A stretch of 64,000 nt of DNA from assembly GCF_034140825.1 (NCBI RefSeq), contig NC_089035.1, positions 2,687,001 to 2,751,000 of the forward strand, in the 5' to 3' direction. Every line of letters begins with the position of its first letter. Position 1 is the first letter of the stretch. This document shows, in pieces, positions 33,778 through 46,840 of this stretch. Below the pieces are notes generated by a model, which was given only the letters and a program-made list of their open reading frames with translations, made no database searches and was not told the DNA's origin. Origin of the DNA: Oryza sativa Japonica Group (taxonomy: Eukaryota; Streptophyta; Magnoliopsida; Poales; Poaceae). The translations under genes were made by a program, and so were the position numbers.

Positions 33778-34031
33778 TGCTTATTTGATTGTTAGCCAAC
33801 TATTGGCTCCAATTCATTTATAGCTAATCTAATAGCCAATTAATATAATAGTTAGCTATAAAAATATACTACATCATTAATATTCAGTCCTACCTCTCAT
33901 TCACATATAACGTCTTAGAGTCCGTGTTGCAGCTGGCTACAAATATGTAACCCGCTTTCTTCTCTCTCTTCTCTTTTCTTCTCGATATGAGGTTATAGAT
34001 GGCTTATAGCATGCTATTGTACCTGCTCTAA
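33778..34031. mobile_element. MITE of a very common rice family
   Basis: Carries the family phrases AGCCAACTATTGGCTCCAAT, GCAGCTGGCTACAAATATGT, a C/T-rich stretch, and the right end GGCTTATAGCATGCTATTGT followed by ACCTGCTC. The left end is diverged. It sits about 350 bp upstream of the geranylgeranyltransferase start. Confidence 0.7.
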
Positions 34032-34140
34032 TGTGCAATGCATCTCCATGAATATTTGTTTGTATTTAAGTCCTTGTGTAATGCTCAACTCCTGCCAACA
34101 AATCTTACAAAGTTTTACATCAAGGACCTTGGAGTAAAAC

Positions 34141-34160
34141 AATATATTATATATACACCC
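34141..34160 (+). promoter_or_regulatory. Possible TATA region of the GGTase-I beta gene
   Basis: AT-rich AATATATTATATATACACCC lies about 230 bp before the ATG, followed by a C/T-rich and then a CCG-repeat leader (34257-34285). Confidence 0.4.
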
Positions 34161-34385
34161 TTGGGCCCACCTGTCAACCTCTCACCCTATATTAAGTAAG
34201 GAAAAAAAAACCTCCTCTTCCCTCCACCCGTCCGCATCCCAAATTCCCAGCACCAGCAGCGCCCGCCGCCGCCGCCGCCGTCGCCGTGCCGAGCTCTCCT
34301 CCTCCGCCAGATCCGCACTAGCGGCTCGGTTATTCTCTCCGGCACGAGAGACGAGGGTTCCCCGGCGAGCGAGCGAGGGCCGGCG

Positions 34386-37300
34386 ATGGCGGAGCCGGAG
34401 CAGCCGGAGTTCGCGCGCGAGCGGCACGTGCTGTTTCTGGAGGCTATGGCGTCGGAGCTCCCCGCGGACTACGCCTCGCAGGAGGTCAACCACCTCACCC
34501 TCGCCTACTTCGCCGTCGCCGGCCTATCTCTCCTTCGTGAGCTCGACAGTGTAAGATCCCCGCTCTCCGCCTGATCTGCCCTAGCGGTTATCCTCTCGAT
34601 CCGTTTCCTGAATTACGCGTAAATTCGTTTTTTTTTAGTTATTTGTTGAACTCTAGTCTAGACTAGATGTGCCCGTGTGCAAAGCTTGGATCTTTACTTT
34701 ACCTTGTGTGGTCGCTTTGCTTGCATTTAGTGGAAGCAAAGTTGCATCTGTAGGAATAAAATCAATCAGCAGATTTGGTGCACTTATGGTACCATGAAGT
34801 ATTTTGAAACCTCAAGGATGGCTATTGGTAGTATATTCAGAGATAAATTAGTTGCTGTATCCATAATGGGAGTTGCAATTGATCTTTATTGTGACAAACA
34901 CAGGGATCCAAAGTTTGTGGATAGCAGAATGCCAAGTGTGGAAGGGTCTTTTCAATTTTTTTTTTTTTGGAATTCCTGTAAAGAACAACTACTAGCTGCA
35001 AGGTTTAAGCACTTTAGCCCATAAGTGGTCACTGACCAGTAACCAGTCTACTCAAAGCAGTTAGAGATTATTGCGGTTAGGCAATTTGCATCTGTCCGGC
35101 AACTAGATCACAATATCACATAACTACATTCGCTTTCGATTTCTAGCCAAACTAAGAGGAAAGGGGCCCATGTGATGTTTCTGTAGCAACGAATTGGTCC
35201 ACGTCCCTTAATTCGGTCTAAATTCCATTCGTCTTTGTCTTGTCCATGGGCAGTTGCCTTAATGCTCTGCACAGTTAGGAGCCGCCTAGTTGGTTATGAT
35301 TTAAGTTCATCATACTTGATGCCTTGCTCATGTAAACAACAAAAACATGATAGCCTCCTGATATCTCCATTCTCAAATTACTAGTAACTTCTAAAAAAAC
35401 TTATAGCCTCATGCAAATATTTTTTTACCAGTCTTATCATGAAAATTGTACCTGTATGTATTATGTATTAAAACAAGTAACCATGCCTGGTTGCTAGCTG
35501 AAATATTTATTGTGGGAATTTAAGTTCACTTTGTGCCTTGACTGAGTTGACTCTTCAGGAAGAAGTAATATACTGAGTTGACTGAGTAGTAATTTGATGA
35601 GTTGTGTACTTGTTTGCCCTTTTATACTTTCTTTAGGTTAACAAGGATCAAATAGCCAAATGGATTTTGTCTTTTCAAGTACATCCTAAGACAGACAATG
35701 AATTAGATAATGGTGAGTTTTCCTCAGTACTTATGTAATAAAGCTCTCAAGATAGCTAATTCATATTTTTCAGATGCAATATATTCATTATATGACAATT
35801 TATATGTTTTTAGGACAATTTTATGGATTCTGTGGCTCTAGAACAACTCAGTTTCCCTCAACTAACATGAAGGTAGATGTGGCTAATTCTCAAGTCAACC
35901 CTTTTTTTTTTCACACATATCAATTTGTCATTTAATTTTTACATTCTGACAGTTTGAAATATGAATTCATGCCCTTCCTCAGGACCCTTGCCACAATGGT
36001 AGTCATCTTGCAAGCACTTATTCTGCCCTTGCTATCCTGAAGATTGTAGGTTATGATTTAGCAAACATTGATAACAAGGTTCTTTTGTCCTCAATGAGAA
36101 ACCTCCAACAGCCAGATGGAAGGTATGCATTTTAGTTTTGGTCTCCATGCTAATTATTCTTGTAATTATCCTCCAAAAATATCTATGCATTTACATCTGC
36201 TACCTGTGTTTAGTTTTAACTGTACCACCAAAAGAGTTTCAGCCAACTCACATTCTGTCTTAAGATTTCATAATACCCCATAGTTGGCCCACCTCCTTGA
36301 TTATTTTTTGTATGTGTTGATTGCTACCTTTCCATTTGCATATGTTTTCTCTGCATGAATTTAGTCATGCCATGTCGTTCGACAAACTTGATATTGGTAA
36401 ATACCTCCTTTCTGGTATATCTCTGTATTGTTGGTCAGTCTTCAAGCTTGTTCAATCAGAATGTTAATTAATGTGCTGTGATCCTAACTGCATGCATGTG
36501 ATAGAGGTGTTTGTGCATGTGCAATGCAATCTTGCTTGCCTGTGAGCATTTCATTGATTTCACTAAGATGGCTTCCATGGTTCCATTCTGCAAACAACTA
36601 AACTCCACGCACCGCTTAAATGCATTATCTTATTGGCCAACTTGAGAAGCATTTTTTTTTTAGCTTCATGCCTACTCATATTGGTGCGGAAACAGACCTA
36701 CGCTTTGTATACTGTGCAGGTGGGTTGCACTGTCATTTATATTTAGTATGCTTTCAATTTTATCTTTGTTTGAAATAACTTGACACACTTGTGTTGTCTT
36801 CTCAGCTGCAATCTGCTCGATGCTAAAAGATTGGACAGGAATGGACAAGGAAAAGGCCAAGCAATACATTCTTAGTTGCCAGGTTGGCTTACAACAATTC
36901 CTGATGCACTTGGTTTTGAGACACCAGTGTTTTGCACCATGCTATTTAAAATCCTTAATTCTTGTTTCTACCACATGCAGTCATACGATGGTGGCTTTGG
37001 CTTGGTTCCTGGTTCAGAATCTCATGGTACAGCTTCTTTTAACCTTTGATGTGCTTCTTGTCCTACTGAGTTTGTCATTTCATGTGGCAGTTTTCTTCAG
37101 AGTTTCAGAATGCAATAATTCAGCTAAATTTTTGTTTTATTTTTTTGGAGTCGGTTATGGGTACTCATTGTTTGTCTTTGTGTTAGTGAGTCAGGTGGAG
37201 GGACATTCTGTGCTGTTGCAGCTTTGTGCCTGATGGGTTTCATTCAAGTTGATTTGGCATCAAATTTACAAGAACCATCATCAATTGATGTACGCTTGCT

Positions 37301-38162
37301 CCTGGAGTGGTGTCTTCAGGTTAAATTCTGCTCAACCATATATATCTGCTATTACCATCAAAATCTGCCCTTTGATGTGATTTATAGGACTAACATATAT
37401 TTCCAAAACTGGACAGACACTATATGCAGTACACCAACCCGTTTTAAATGTTTCTAATTTAGTAGATATATGCATCAACCATTCAATTTTCATTTATTCA
37501 TGATGGAGAAGTGCAGCTTGCTCAATGACACCACACCATCCAGTTGTTTTTAAAATCTCCCTTATGTAGAGTAAAAAAAATGTGAATCATAAACGGATTT
37601 AGTTAGAAATGATTAATAAGGACTAGGACGACTTTACTAGTAGGGAATCTTAACTGTTTTCACTATTATCATATAGAGACAAGCGGCAGACGGAGGTTTT
37701 CAAGGAAGAAGGAACAAATCCAGTGACACATGCTATGCATTTTGGTAAATACACCATTCAGAGTTATATATACTAATTGCCTGACAATCAAATAGCAAAC
37801 TTGGGTAATCTGTCTTGCTGCCAATCAACACTCTGCAGGATTGGAGGTGTCCTAAAGATCATCGGTGCATACCGCTTCATTGATCATGGTGCTTTGCGAA
37901 GTTTTTTGCTCTATTGCCAATCACCTGTAATGACTTCCTCTCTAATCAGCTTAATTTCTCACATTGATCAAGTTGCATCTTTACTGATCATGTATGCCCT
38001 TGTTTACCATTGCAACAGTATGGAGGTTTTACAAAGTTTTTGTACGATCAATTCCCGGATATCTACCATTCTTACTATGGACTTGCCGCTCTTTCCTTGC
38101 TGGAAGAGGAAGGGCTGGAGCCACTCTGCACCGAACTGGGGATCCTCTCTGCTGCATTGTAG
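34386..38162 (+). CDS. GGB: Protein geranylgeranyltransferase type I, beta subunit
   Basis: Catalytic beta subunit of PGGT-I, which with the shared alpha subunit attaches geranylgeranyl to CaaX proteins such as ROP GTPases. Eleven exons: 34386-34550, 35637-35712, 35814-35872, 35983-36122, 36664-36719, 36806-36882, 36981-37026, 37195-37319, 37677-37744, 37839-37926 and 38019-38162; 1044 nt, 347 residues, GT-AG throughout, phases consistent. Prenyltransferase alpha-alpha barrel repeats are visible (YSALAILKI, SYDGGFGLVPGSESHGGGT, QAADGGFQGRRNKSSDTCYAFW, YGGFTKF). The zinc ligands are Asp265 and Cys267 in SDTCY and His317 in YHSYYGLAALSLLEEEGL. FCGSRTTQF near the N-terminus favours the type I rather than the farnesyl beta subunit. 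The gene looks intact and functional. Confidence 0.95.
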
Positions 38163-39077
38163 CTTGGAATTGATTGTTCATCTTCTGTATTCAGTCAAGT
38201 TATGGTGTTCTTTAAAGTCCATTCTTGTAATCTAATACAACATACAGCTGAAAAGAATGCAAGTAATCTATAGAGTTCGTTTGTTTGTTTGGGTAGGCAG
38301 GTCATGCAACATTGTCTTGGATAATATGATTGTGAAGTACAGAGGAGCATTCTGTAAAGGCTATTTCATTTTCAGTTAGTCGAACTAACTGATATTCTGA
38401 TAGACAGTTGAGTTGGCTGAGCAGTTCTATCACTTGGAAAGCTATTGAAAACAACTCATGTAACAGCTGAACAAAATTATCATCTTTATTCTGTTTCTTG
38501 ATGTGCTTCCTATGTATCACTGATTAATTCTGGTAGTTGTAGATGCTGATATACACACACAGACACACAATTTCTTTTCTTTTGACAGGCCATCAGGTTA
38601 ACAGCATAATACTTGTGATTGAGAACAGAGAGAGAAATGAGAGATTTTTTTTTACTGAACCTGCGTGTCTGAACTCTTCTGAAGATAAAATTGAAAGTTG
38701 CAGTACTGAACTGAATTTGCAGCAGATCACATGGATGATATTGGCGGGAGAGCCGGCTCAGTCAGCTGCAGCTGCCATAACTGCCACCGCCACCCCCACA
38801 TCCACTCCGATTCATTGCGAATTCAGTTTGATCAGTGGTTGGTCGGTTGGCCAGCCTCCCATCCACCGGAATTCTCAAATCGGAGCAAGCAGCCTACTGA
38901 TTGCGATTGCATCCTCTGATCTGATCTGCTGATGCGAATGCGAGCAGTAATCAACAGCGTAGTAGATTCAGTCCACGCGCCCATTAAAGCCAAGCCACTG
39001 TCCTTGTCCATCTTTGTCCAGGCCTCGCGTTCCTCGGTTCCTCCTCCTCCTTGCTAGCTGCTGCTGAGTGCTCGGCG
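38163..39077. other. 3' region of GGTase-I beta and promoter of dehydratase copy 1
   Basis: No gene is recognised. A short CA-rich repeat (ACACACACAGACACACA) lies near 38554. The C/T-rich and GC-rich 38985-39077 is probably the leader of the dehydratase gene. Confidence 0.4.
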
Positions 39078-41822
39078 ATGACGGGCGTCGGGTCGGCGGT
39101 GCGGCGGCTCTACCTCTCCGTCTACAACTGGGCCGTCTTCTTCGGATGGTACTCCGCCGCCTCGCGCCGCCGCCGCCTGCTGGTGTTTGGATCTCTCGTT
39201 TTCTTGGCTTGATTTGGGGGGGTTTCTTGGATCTTGCAGGGCGCAGGTGCTGTACTACGCGGTCACGACGCTGCTGGAGAGCGGCCATGAGGCCGTCTAC
39301 GCCGCCGTCGAGCGGCCGCTGCAGTTCGCGCAGACCGCCGCCTTCTTGGAGGTCTGGTTTTTCTGCTAGTCTGTGCGCTCTGACTTATTTCTGAATTTTA
39401 ATCGAGTAAAACTGTACTCCCTCCGTCCAAAAAAAAAAAAGACATACCTGGGTTTCCGTGTCCAACGTTCGACTGTGTCAGTCTTATATGAAATTTTTTA
39501 TAATTAGTATTTTTATTGTTGTTCGATAATAAAACATGATTAATACTTATGCGTGACTTATTTTTTAAATTTTTTTCATAATTTTTTTAAATAAGACGGA
39601 CGGTCAAACGTTGGACACGAAAATCCAGGGTTTGTCTTTTTTTTTTTAATGGAGGGAGTAGGTTTTAGCTCGAGCTTGTATAATTTGGGCAGCTCTGACT
39701 TCATTTTGAATTTTCCGTCTACCCAATTAGGGTTGCTACCTGTTGAGCAATGGCACAGAGGGAAAAAAAAATTAATCCCCTTTTGCGTTCTAAAAATCAA
39801 CCAAACATTTAGCCTGAGAGAAATATTACCAGTGTTATAGCAAAATATACTGCAATTAATTCAACTTCATTGTTATGTTTCTGCTGCCTGATGGTGGGGA
39901 TCCTCTCCCCCGATAATTCTGCTAAAAAGAAAAGAAAAATTTCTGCTGCCCTAGCAGTACTTTGTGTTATATTCCTTGTAGTTCCCTAGATAAGGAAGCA
40001 TTTATATTCTTTGCACGGAGCGGCTGAACGAGTCCGCGGTGAACATAGAATGAACGAACATTCCATGTTTATTTCATTTCTTTGTTTTTTTCGCCGGGAT
40101 GGCGAAGAATGCCGACCGATGTATATTTCATTTCTTTGCAAATTGTGTTTTGTGAGGTACTGAGCATTTTTGTGTTTGTTTGGCGATGGCGTTGCTGGTG
40201 GCTCAGATTCTTCATGGGCTTGTAGGTAAGAAGTTGTTCTTCTCTTCTACTTATGTTATTTTCACTATCCTGGTCATCATTTGGAATTGTACGGTTCCTA
40301 TCTATAGCGTGCAGCACGCAAACTCCATGGAAATAGAGTAATAGACTTTCTCGTTAGAAAGCATGCCAAAGACATATTTCAATTTACAGGAAGTGTCCTG
40401 TTAGATTAGAGAAACAATTGTACCTTATAAATTCACTTTTATGACACTTCTCATTTTTATCACCTGTATAACATGCTGACTTTGTTTTAAAGGTTTGGTG
40501 AGGTCTCCAGTCTCTGCAACTCTTCCACAAATTGGATCAAGGTTGTTTCTTACCTGGGGCATCCTGTGGAGCTTTCCAGAGGTATCATCGACTATCACTA
40601 ATAAGTGTTGACATGCTACGTTCATGCTACTTCTCCTAAGCATTTACTGTTTCGCCGAGACATTGAAACATGACATAATTTTGGGTTTAAAGCATTGTCT
40701 AAATAGAAAATACGGATCATATAATTTGATTTTTATATGAGGGCTGGACACTAGGTAGTTTGTCTGTTTTATGTCTGGTTGTGGATCAAGTAAATAATGG
40801 TGATGATTGTACAAGTTACTAAATGGCATAACTACTGGTACTGATATGCAAATGCAGTGTCTTTACTTTTGCATCCCTAGTTTTCTGTTAGTTGTATGCT
40901 TGTAGTGTAGCTTAACACATGGTTTCATGACATATATATTGATTGATCCCTTTGTACATTTGTCTTGCAGACACATTCACATATCCTTGTTACTTCCTTG
41001 GTCATAAGCTGGTCCATCACTGAGGTATATTTTGAAGACTCACTTCTTAAAGAGACACGACATTTTCCAAATTATAATTTTGATTTCTCCTGGGCTAAGC
41101 TTATTCACACCAATATTTAAAATATTGTGCATTTGATAGCATAACGTGATGGAAATATTTGTGGTTCCTTGTAGATCATTAGATATTCCTTCTTTGGCAT
41201 GAAGGAGACATTCGGATTTGCCCCTTCCTGGCTCTTATGGCTGAGGTTAGTAAAGAAGATACATCATTATTTAGCATAAATTTAGAGAGAATGCTTTTCT
41301 TTTTCTTTCATAACTTCTTTTCTTAAACCTGGTGCTGATTTTGTACAGGTATAGCACCTTTATGGTATTGTATCCTACTGGTATCAGCAGTGAGGTCGGT
41401 TTAATCTACATTGCCTTGCCTTACATGAAGGTAACAAGAATGAACTTCAGAAATGAAGATCTCCATGTTGTTCAGGCTCATTGCATAATGCGTAATGCGT
41501 ATTTAACTGCTCCTTTCCTGTGACTGCTATGCAGGCAACAGAGAAATATTGCCTTAGGATGCCCAACAAATGGAACTTCTCCTTTGATTTCTCCTATGCA
41601 TCCATTCTTTCTCTCGCCGTCTACGTGCCCGGTATCCCCTCCTGCCTTGCAGTCGTCCTTTATTCAGTGATTGAAATTATTTTTATAATTGCAATTGTTG
41701 TTTCTTAGTAACTGGGATTTGATAGGTTCTGACAAGAACACTGCGTTGCAGGATCGCCTCACATGTTCACCTACATGCTTGCCCAACGGAAGAAGGCATT
41801 GGCAAAGGCTAAGGCTGCATAA
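39078..41822 (+). CDS. PAS2: Very-long-chain 3-hydroxyacyl-CoA dehydratase, PASTICCINO2 copy 1
   Basis: Third-step enzyme of very-long-chain fatty acid elongation, dehydrating 3-hydroxyacyl-CoA to trans-2-enoyl-CoA in the ER membrane. Nine exons: 39078-39148, 39240-39351, 40207-40225, 40493-40581, 40971-41024, 41175-41245, 41349-41430, 41535-41631, 41752-41822; 666 nt, 221 residues. Exon 3 is only 19 nt. The PTPLA/HACD domain is complete: RRLYLSVYNWAVFFGW, GHEAVYAAVERPLQFAQTAA, WSITEIIRYSFFG and EKYCLRMPNKWNFSF. By alignment with yeast Phs1 (Tyr149, Glu156) the catalytic pair is Tyr147 and Glu154 in YPTGISSE. The C-terminal KAKAA fits a KxKxx COPI retrieval signal. It is the most conserved-looking and GC-richest of the four copies and probably the founder. 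Intron 2 holds a Stowaway MITE. Confidence 0.95.
39417..39658. mobile_element. Stowaway MITE (242 bp) in intron 2 of copy 1
   Basis: TA on both sides. Inverted ends CTCCCTCCGTCC and ATGGAGGGAG, with GACGGACGGTCAAACGTTGG inside. Absent from the same intron of copies 2 and 3. Confidence 0.85.
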
Positions 41823-43638
41823 TGGTGATGCTCAAGAGCTTTCTTGAATTTGTCACTTGTGGCTTAAGGATCTGCCTAAATAGCTCACATTTGCTACTCT
41901 TTTAGTAGAAGTCTGTAGATGAGGACATGTTGGAAAGAACTACTATTACACTGCCCATCATTTGTTGTAACTGTAGTCTTCTACCAAGAATTCTAGATTT
42001 TACCTGGTTAAATTATTGAATGATTGATCCAAAATTTACCAGCTTGTTTCAAATTGCACTCTTTTTGCGTTTGCTGTTAGCCTGTTATGCTGTATGTTGC
42101 ACACTTTGCACTGCGTGCTATAGAGAATTGGCATATTTGCATATTTACTGGTTTGCAATTATGAGTCCCATTGTTTCACTTATGCTTATAAATAAATTGA
42201 TTTTGTGATTTTCTCTTCACAGCTTATTTTACAACATTTGCTTTTGAATCACTAAGAGCACGAATATAAAAGTTTTTATGCATAATTATTTTTAAATTGC
42301 TAATAAGCGGTTCGAGTAAACATAAACATAAAGGCAAACGATAAGGCCGTATGATTTGAAGTAGTTAGCTAAATTTCTTTTGAAAAAAAAGGAGCCAAAT
42401 TTCAACCTTACAAAAACCATCGAAAACGCTATGAAAAATCCCCCAAAAAATAATTTCATGCGCAGTTGATTAACCCGCCGCCGCACACGCCTCCCCCGTA
42501 CTATCCGACGCTTCTCTTCAGTAATCTGTAGTCCATGGCCATGTCGTCCTCGAGCAGGTCGTGGCGCTGCTGTGGCTTTGAATCCATCTGATGGGATCCG
42601 AGGCGCAGCGAGTGGCGTGGATGGGGGCAGTTCGGGATCGGGGACGCGACGCCGACGCGGATCTGGGTAAGTCCCCTGCAGCGAATCTCGCAAAATCTGC
42701 GTGCGAAAATGTGGCTGATGGCATGGATCATGCGCGGATTCAGTTGGTCTCGGGTAGTTTCCCGGTGTGTTCAGATTCAGATCATGCGCAGATATTACCC
42801 CTGTTACATCAGCTGCCTTGTTTCCAGTTCGTTGAGGCAATTTGTGGCACTAACTCAACACATGAGCTTGTTGAAACAGTATTATCAATTGGAATTCGGA
42901 GAGTTGCTGATCTCTCCCTCTCCCTGTTCCTCGTAGCTACATTCTTGCTATCCACGATGGCTGATTGCTATTGGTTGTTGATGTTAACTGGACCTCGATG
43001 CATACATTACATGTTTTTGAGATGCGTCAGTCATGCTCTTTGAGGAATCTATACACGTGTTACCTGTTCTTAGGAATAAAGTAAAGATACTTCTTTTCTG
43101 AAGCCTGATAAAAAAAACATGACCTTTGAATCAAGCTTGTGATCTCTTGGATAACAAACTCTTTCTACCACCTAGTTATGATTTATTAATATGACATGGC
43201 TTACATTTACACAGGTGAAGATGAAAAGAGAAAAAAGGGAAAATGAAGCAGCTGATGTATCTGTCTTCTTCCCTTCTTTGTTGTGGCGAAATGTGTTGAT
43301 CACATGGATGAATTGGTTGGGTGGCGGACAGTTGCAGTAGCAATGACTGTCACTTTGTGCTGCCAACTATTTATTTATCCGATTTGATCCCCCGATCTGA
43401 TGCTTATTAATCAATTGGAACAGTGGTTAGCCTTATTCCCTTAATCCCATCCATGTCTGAGGAAGCTGCTGCCTGTCAATCAGGACTCTAATATTTTAGT
43501 GCTTCTGATGCTATGATAGTGTGATTTGCATGCACATCGGATTTGTTGATTAGATTATCCTGGTCAAAGCCATTAGCCATGACGTTAAAGCCAAACCCAT
43601 CTCCTCGACGTCTTCCTCCTCCATCTCGCAGCTCTGCA
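41823..43638. repeat. Duplicated spacer and leader of dehydratase copy 2
   Basis: This spacer is part of the tandem unit. Phrases near 42065-42165 (GTTGCACACTTTGCACTGCG, ATATTTACTGGTTTGCAATT) recur at 48125-48210. The leader at 42655-42720 (GGATCTGGGTAAGTCCCC, CAAAATCTGCGTGC) recurs at 48788-48840. The block 43075-43260 (AACATGACCTTTGAATCAAG) recurs at 63500-63640. GTAAGT at 42666 could be the donor of a 5' UTR intron. A 150-codon frame here (42591-43043) is not supported as a gene. Confidence 0.65.
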
Positions 43639-45771
43639 ATGGCAGCGGATGGTTCAGTGCTCCGGAGGCTCTACTTCTCTGTCTACAACTGGGTTGTCTT
43701 CATCGGATGGTCACTTCTAGCATCTTTGTCTGCTGGTATTTCTTGGATTGGACACTCAGGGTGTTGTTCTGATCAGGGTTCTTTGGTTTTGGATCATGCA
43801 GGGCTCAGGTGTCATTGTCCATGATCTTGGCGTTGTTGGATGACGGGCATGAGGCCGTCTATGCTGCTATCGAGCGGCATCTGCTGTTTGCACAGACTGC
43901 TGCCATCATGGAGGTCTGGTTTTCCTCACTTTTAGCTTTATTATCATTGCAAAACTGTGAATGCAGCTCTGCAATTTATTTATTTCATTCCACATGGAGA
44001 TTGAGAGGTGCTAAACTTTTTTGTGTTTTGCTGCTTGGCTGGTGATGGTATTGCTGGTAGTGCAGATTCTTCATTCCATTCTAGGTACGAAGTCCCCCCC
44101 CCCCTTTTTTCTTTGTAAAAAAAAAAGAGAAGAAGTCATTTTCTTCTTCCTAATATGTTCTTTTTGTTATCCTTGTCAACTGTGAATTGTAGTTACCTGC
44201 TAGGTATGGCTGTCTTGTTCAAACTTTATGTTAACAGACTTTCTGGCTAACCCTCAATCTGGAATGTAGAAAATACTAATGTAGTTCCTGTTAGATTGAA
44301 CTATTTCCTACAACAATATTGCTTATCACTGTATTATGAATTGTTGAAAAGGATTGGTGAGGTCTCCAGTGTCTTCTACTCTTCCACAAATTACTGGAAG
44401 GTTGTTCATTACCTGGGGCATCTTGTGGAGCTTTCCTGAGGTAATATCAGACCTTACTCAAGTTATTTGATAGTTTTTGTCTTGAAAATAAGTTTTGGAT
44501 TAGAAAACACTTGCTAAAATGAAAAAAAAAAGTATGTTAGGTAATGTTTCTGCTATTAGAACTAATTTTATACTTTCATTTATGATCATAATGACTCTGA
44601 GTAAGCACTGGACAAACCTAAGTTGCAGAAATTGCACGAGTAATTGATGCCATTACATCGTGAAGGATAAGATAGTTCTCTTCCGTTCTGCACCCCAAGT
44701 TTTCTATTTTCTGTATTTAAACTTCTAATCAAGTAACCATTGTTTGTAGACAATATTGGTGAGTTACTGTGTGCATTTGTTTTGCAGACGCATTCTCATA
44801 TTCTTGTTACCCCCTTGATCATAAGCTGGTCCATCACCGAGGTATGTGTTGCCCCCAAAACTAGTCACCAAATTACTCGCTTGGTAGACCATGAATTTCA
44901 GATGCAATTTTATTATAAGATGATAAACAACAATTCTTCTTTTTGAAATGACAGTAGTTAAACAACAACTCTGCTTCTTGAAATGACGGTAGTTATTGAA
45001 GTTGTTGCCTTAGTCGAACATAGATTATGATTTTTTTTTCTTCATTTCAGAGCATAACTTCGTGGAAAATTTACTATAATTCCTTGCAGGTCATCAGATA
45101 TTCCTTCTTTGGCATAAAGGAATCATTTGGATTTACACCTTCCTGGCTCTTATGGCTTAGGTTGGTTCTAGTTGTAAACATATCACAATATGTATTAGCA
45201 TAAGCTTCGAAAAATTGCTCATTATCTTATTAGTAAATTATCTTAAAAAAAATTGCTTCACTGTTTTCATACTGATTTCTTCGCAGGTACAGCACCTTTA
45301 TAGTATGCTATCCTGTTGGTATGGTTAGTGAGGTTGGCCTAATCTATATTGCCTTCCCTTTCATGAAGGTAACCTGAATAACTTAGAAAGGAAGAGCTCT
45401 ACCTCCATTTGATAAGTGACAACAATCTTGTTTAAATGCTCTTTTGTTTTGGATGATCAATGTCAGGCATCTGAGAAATACTGCATTGGGATGCCCAACA
45501 AATGGAATTTCTCCTTCGACTACTTCTATTTCTCTACTTTTTTGATGGCTTTGTACGTTCCAGGTAGTATTCCATGCAATTGTACTTCATTTATTAATTG
45601 ATGCTACGATCATGTACTAGGTTTTTTTCAATAGGATTTTCTGAAAGGAAACTAAGTAAGATTTGATGGCATACTACCTTGTTTCATTTCATGAATGCAG
45701 TATTTCCATACTTGTTGCGCCATATGGTTGCCCAGCGGAAGAAAGCCTTGTCAAAGGCAAAAACCACATAA
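43639..45771 (+). CDS. PAS2: Very-long-chain 3-hydroxyacyl-CoA dehydratase, PASTICCINO2 copy 2
   Basis: Tandem paralogue of copy 1 with the same nine-exon layout and exon lengths: 43639-43709, 43802-43913, 44066-44084, 44352-44440, 44788-44841, 45090-45160, 45287-45368, 45467-45563, 45701-45771; 221 residues. It starts MAADGSVLRRLYFSVYNWVV. The catalytic Tyr147 and Glu154 are kept in CYPVGMVSEVG. Differences from copy 1 include SMILALLDDGHEAVYAAIE in exon 2 and a C-terminus ending KAKTT, still KxKxx. All introns are GT-AG and the frame is open, so it is probably an active enzyme. A LINE tail was inserted about 14 bp after the stop codon, so the original 3' UTR is displaced. Confidence 0.94.
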
Positions 45772-45785
45772 CTACTCAAGAGTTA

Positions 45786-45950
45786 TTTTTTGCTGGGTCG
45801 GCCAAAGGTTAGCCGACCAATTTCATTAAGATTTTGGGGGAAAATACAGTAAAATGTTACAACGGCATTACAATGCCACGGTAGCCAGGGAAGGACCCCA
45901 ACCAACCAAGAACGAGAAATGAAAGCAGGGCTAAACCCCGCGGACAGTCA
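45786..45950 (-). mobile_element. 5'-truncated LINE tail just after copy 2
   Basis: On the minus strand it ends TTAATGAAATTGGTCGGC…GGCCGACCCAGC plus an A-run (plus-strand T-run 45786-45791). The corresponding flank of copy 3 (61079 onward) lacks it. A weak flanking repeat (ACTACTCAAGAG near 45771, ATTACTCGCGAA near 45956) could be a decayed target duplication. Confidence 0.6.
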
Positions 45951-46526
45951 TGGCGATTACTCGCGAAATTTGATTTCTGATTTCTGATCACAACCATGGC
46001 TCAGGATGCTACCATTTCTGGAACAAAGAAGCAAAGGTTACTAGAATGGAAATGCTAAAATACAATTATACAAGGATTATCTTTTCCCTTGGTAAATTAG
46101 AATGTATGCAAGTACCATTCTCATGGCTTGCTAATGGTGTGTTGTACCAAATATGGGCGTTTCCATCTGTAAATAAAATTGTACTCCATAGTCCATATGG
46201 ATGCTGAAAAATGATATTTAGATGTTCTGCTTTTCAAGGATGAAGAAGGCTACTGTCACCATTTGATTTACCATATTGGATGTGATGAAATGGGGCCAGA
46301 TCAATGAATGGAGACAACTGCATCCGATCATTCTTGATTATTATTTTTTAGATGAGTCATTCTTGATTTCTTCCTTACTCTTATCCATCGATCCATCCAA
46401 CTGCTGAAATGTGTATCATTTTCACAGATTGTCTAAGCCATATAGTACTAGTTGGCTGTTGAATGATAATGGCCTTCCGATGTATAGCAGCAGAAGCAAA
46501 GGAGGATCATATATGTTGTCTGAAGA

Positions 46527-46588
46527 TTCATCCCCACTCTTAATGAAATTGGTCGGCCAGCCTTTGGCCGACCTGGCAAAAAAACAAA
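46527..46588 (+). mobile_element. 62-bp LINE tail with 11-bp target duplication
   Basis: Contains TTAATGAAATTGGTCGGCCA, GGCCGACCTGGC and an A-run, the same 3' tail as the element at 45786 but on the other strand. Flanked by TTGTCTGAAGA at 46516-46526 and 46589-46599. It is missing from the matching flank of copy 3 near 61600. Confidence 0.85.
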
Positions 46589-46840
46589 TTGTCTGAAGAA
46601 CTGTAGATCTGTTCTTGGAGCATTTTGGCCCCTGTGCTCTCACAATAAAGAAGTATGCAGACAATGTCATTTAGTATATTTTTATCGTAAATGTTCCTCT
46701 AGTTGTGCACTCAAAATACTAGGTGAAATCATTAGACAAATCATTTTTTTAAAAAGAAAATAGTATAATACAAAAAGAAAAATTGCTCAAGTGACCGGCA
46801 GCATCAGGCCTAAAATATCACCATAGCGAGATTTTCTTCC

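Noticed and set aside
42591-43043. 150-codon frame before dehydratase copy 2
   Set aside because: It covers the duplicated leader; the matching places before copies 3 and 4 do not keep the frame.
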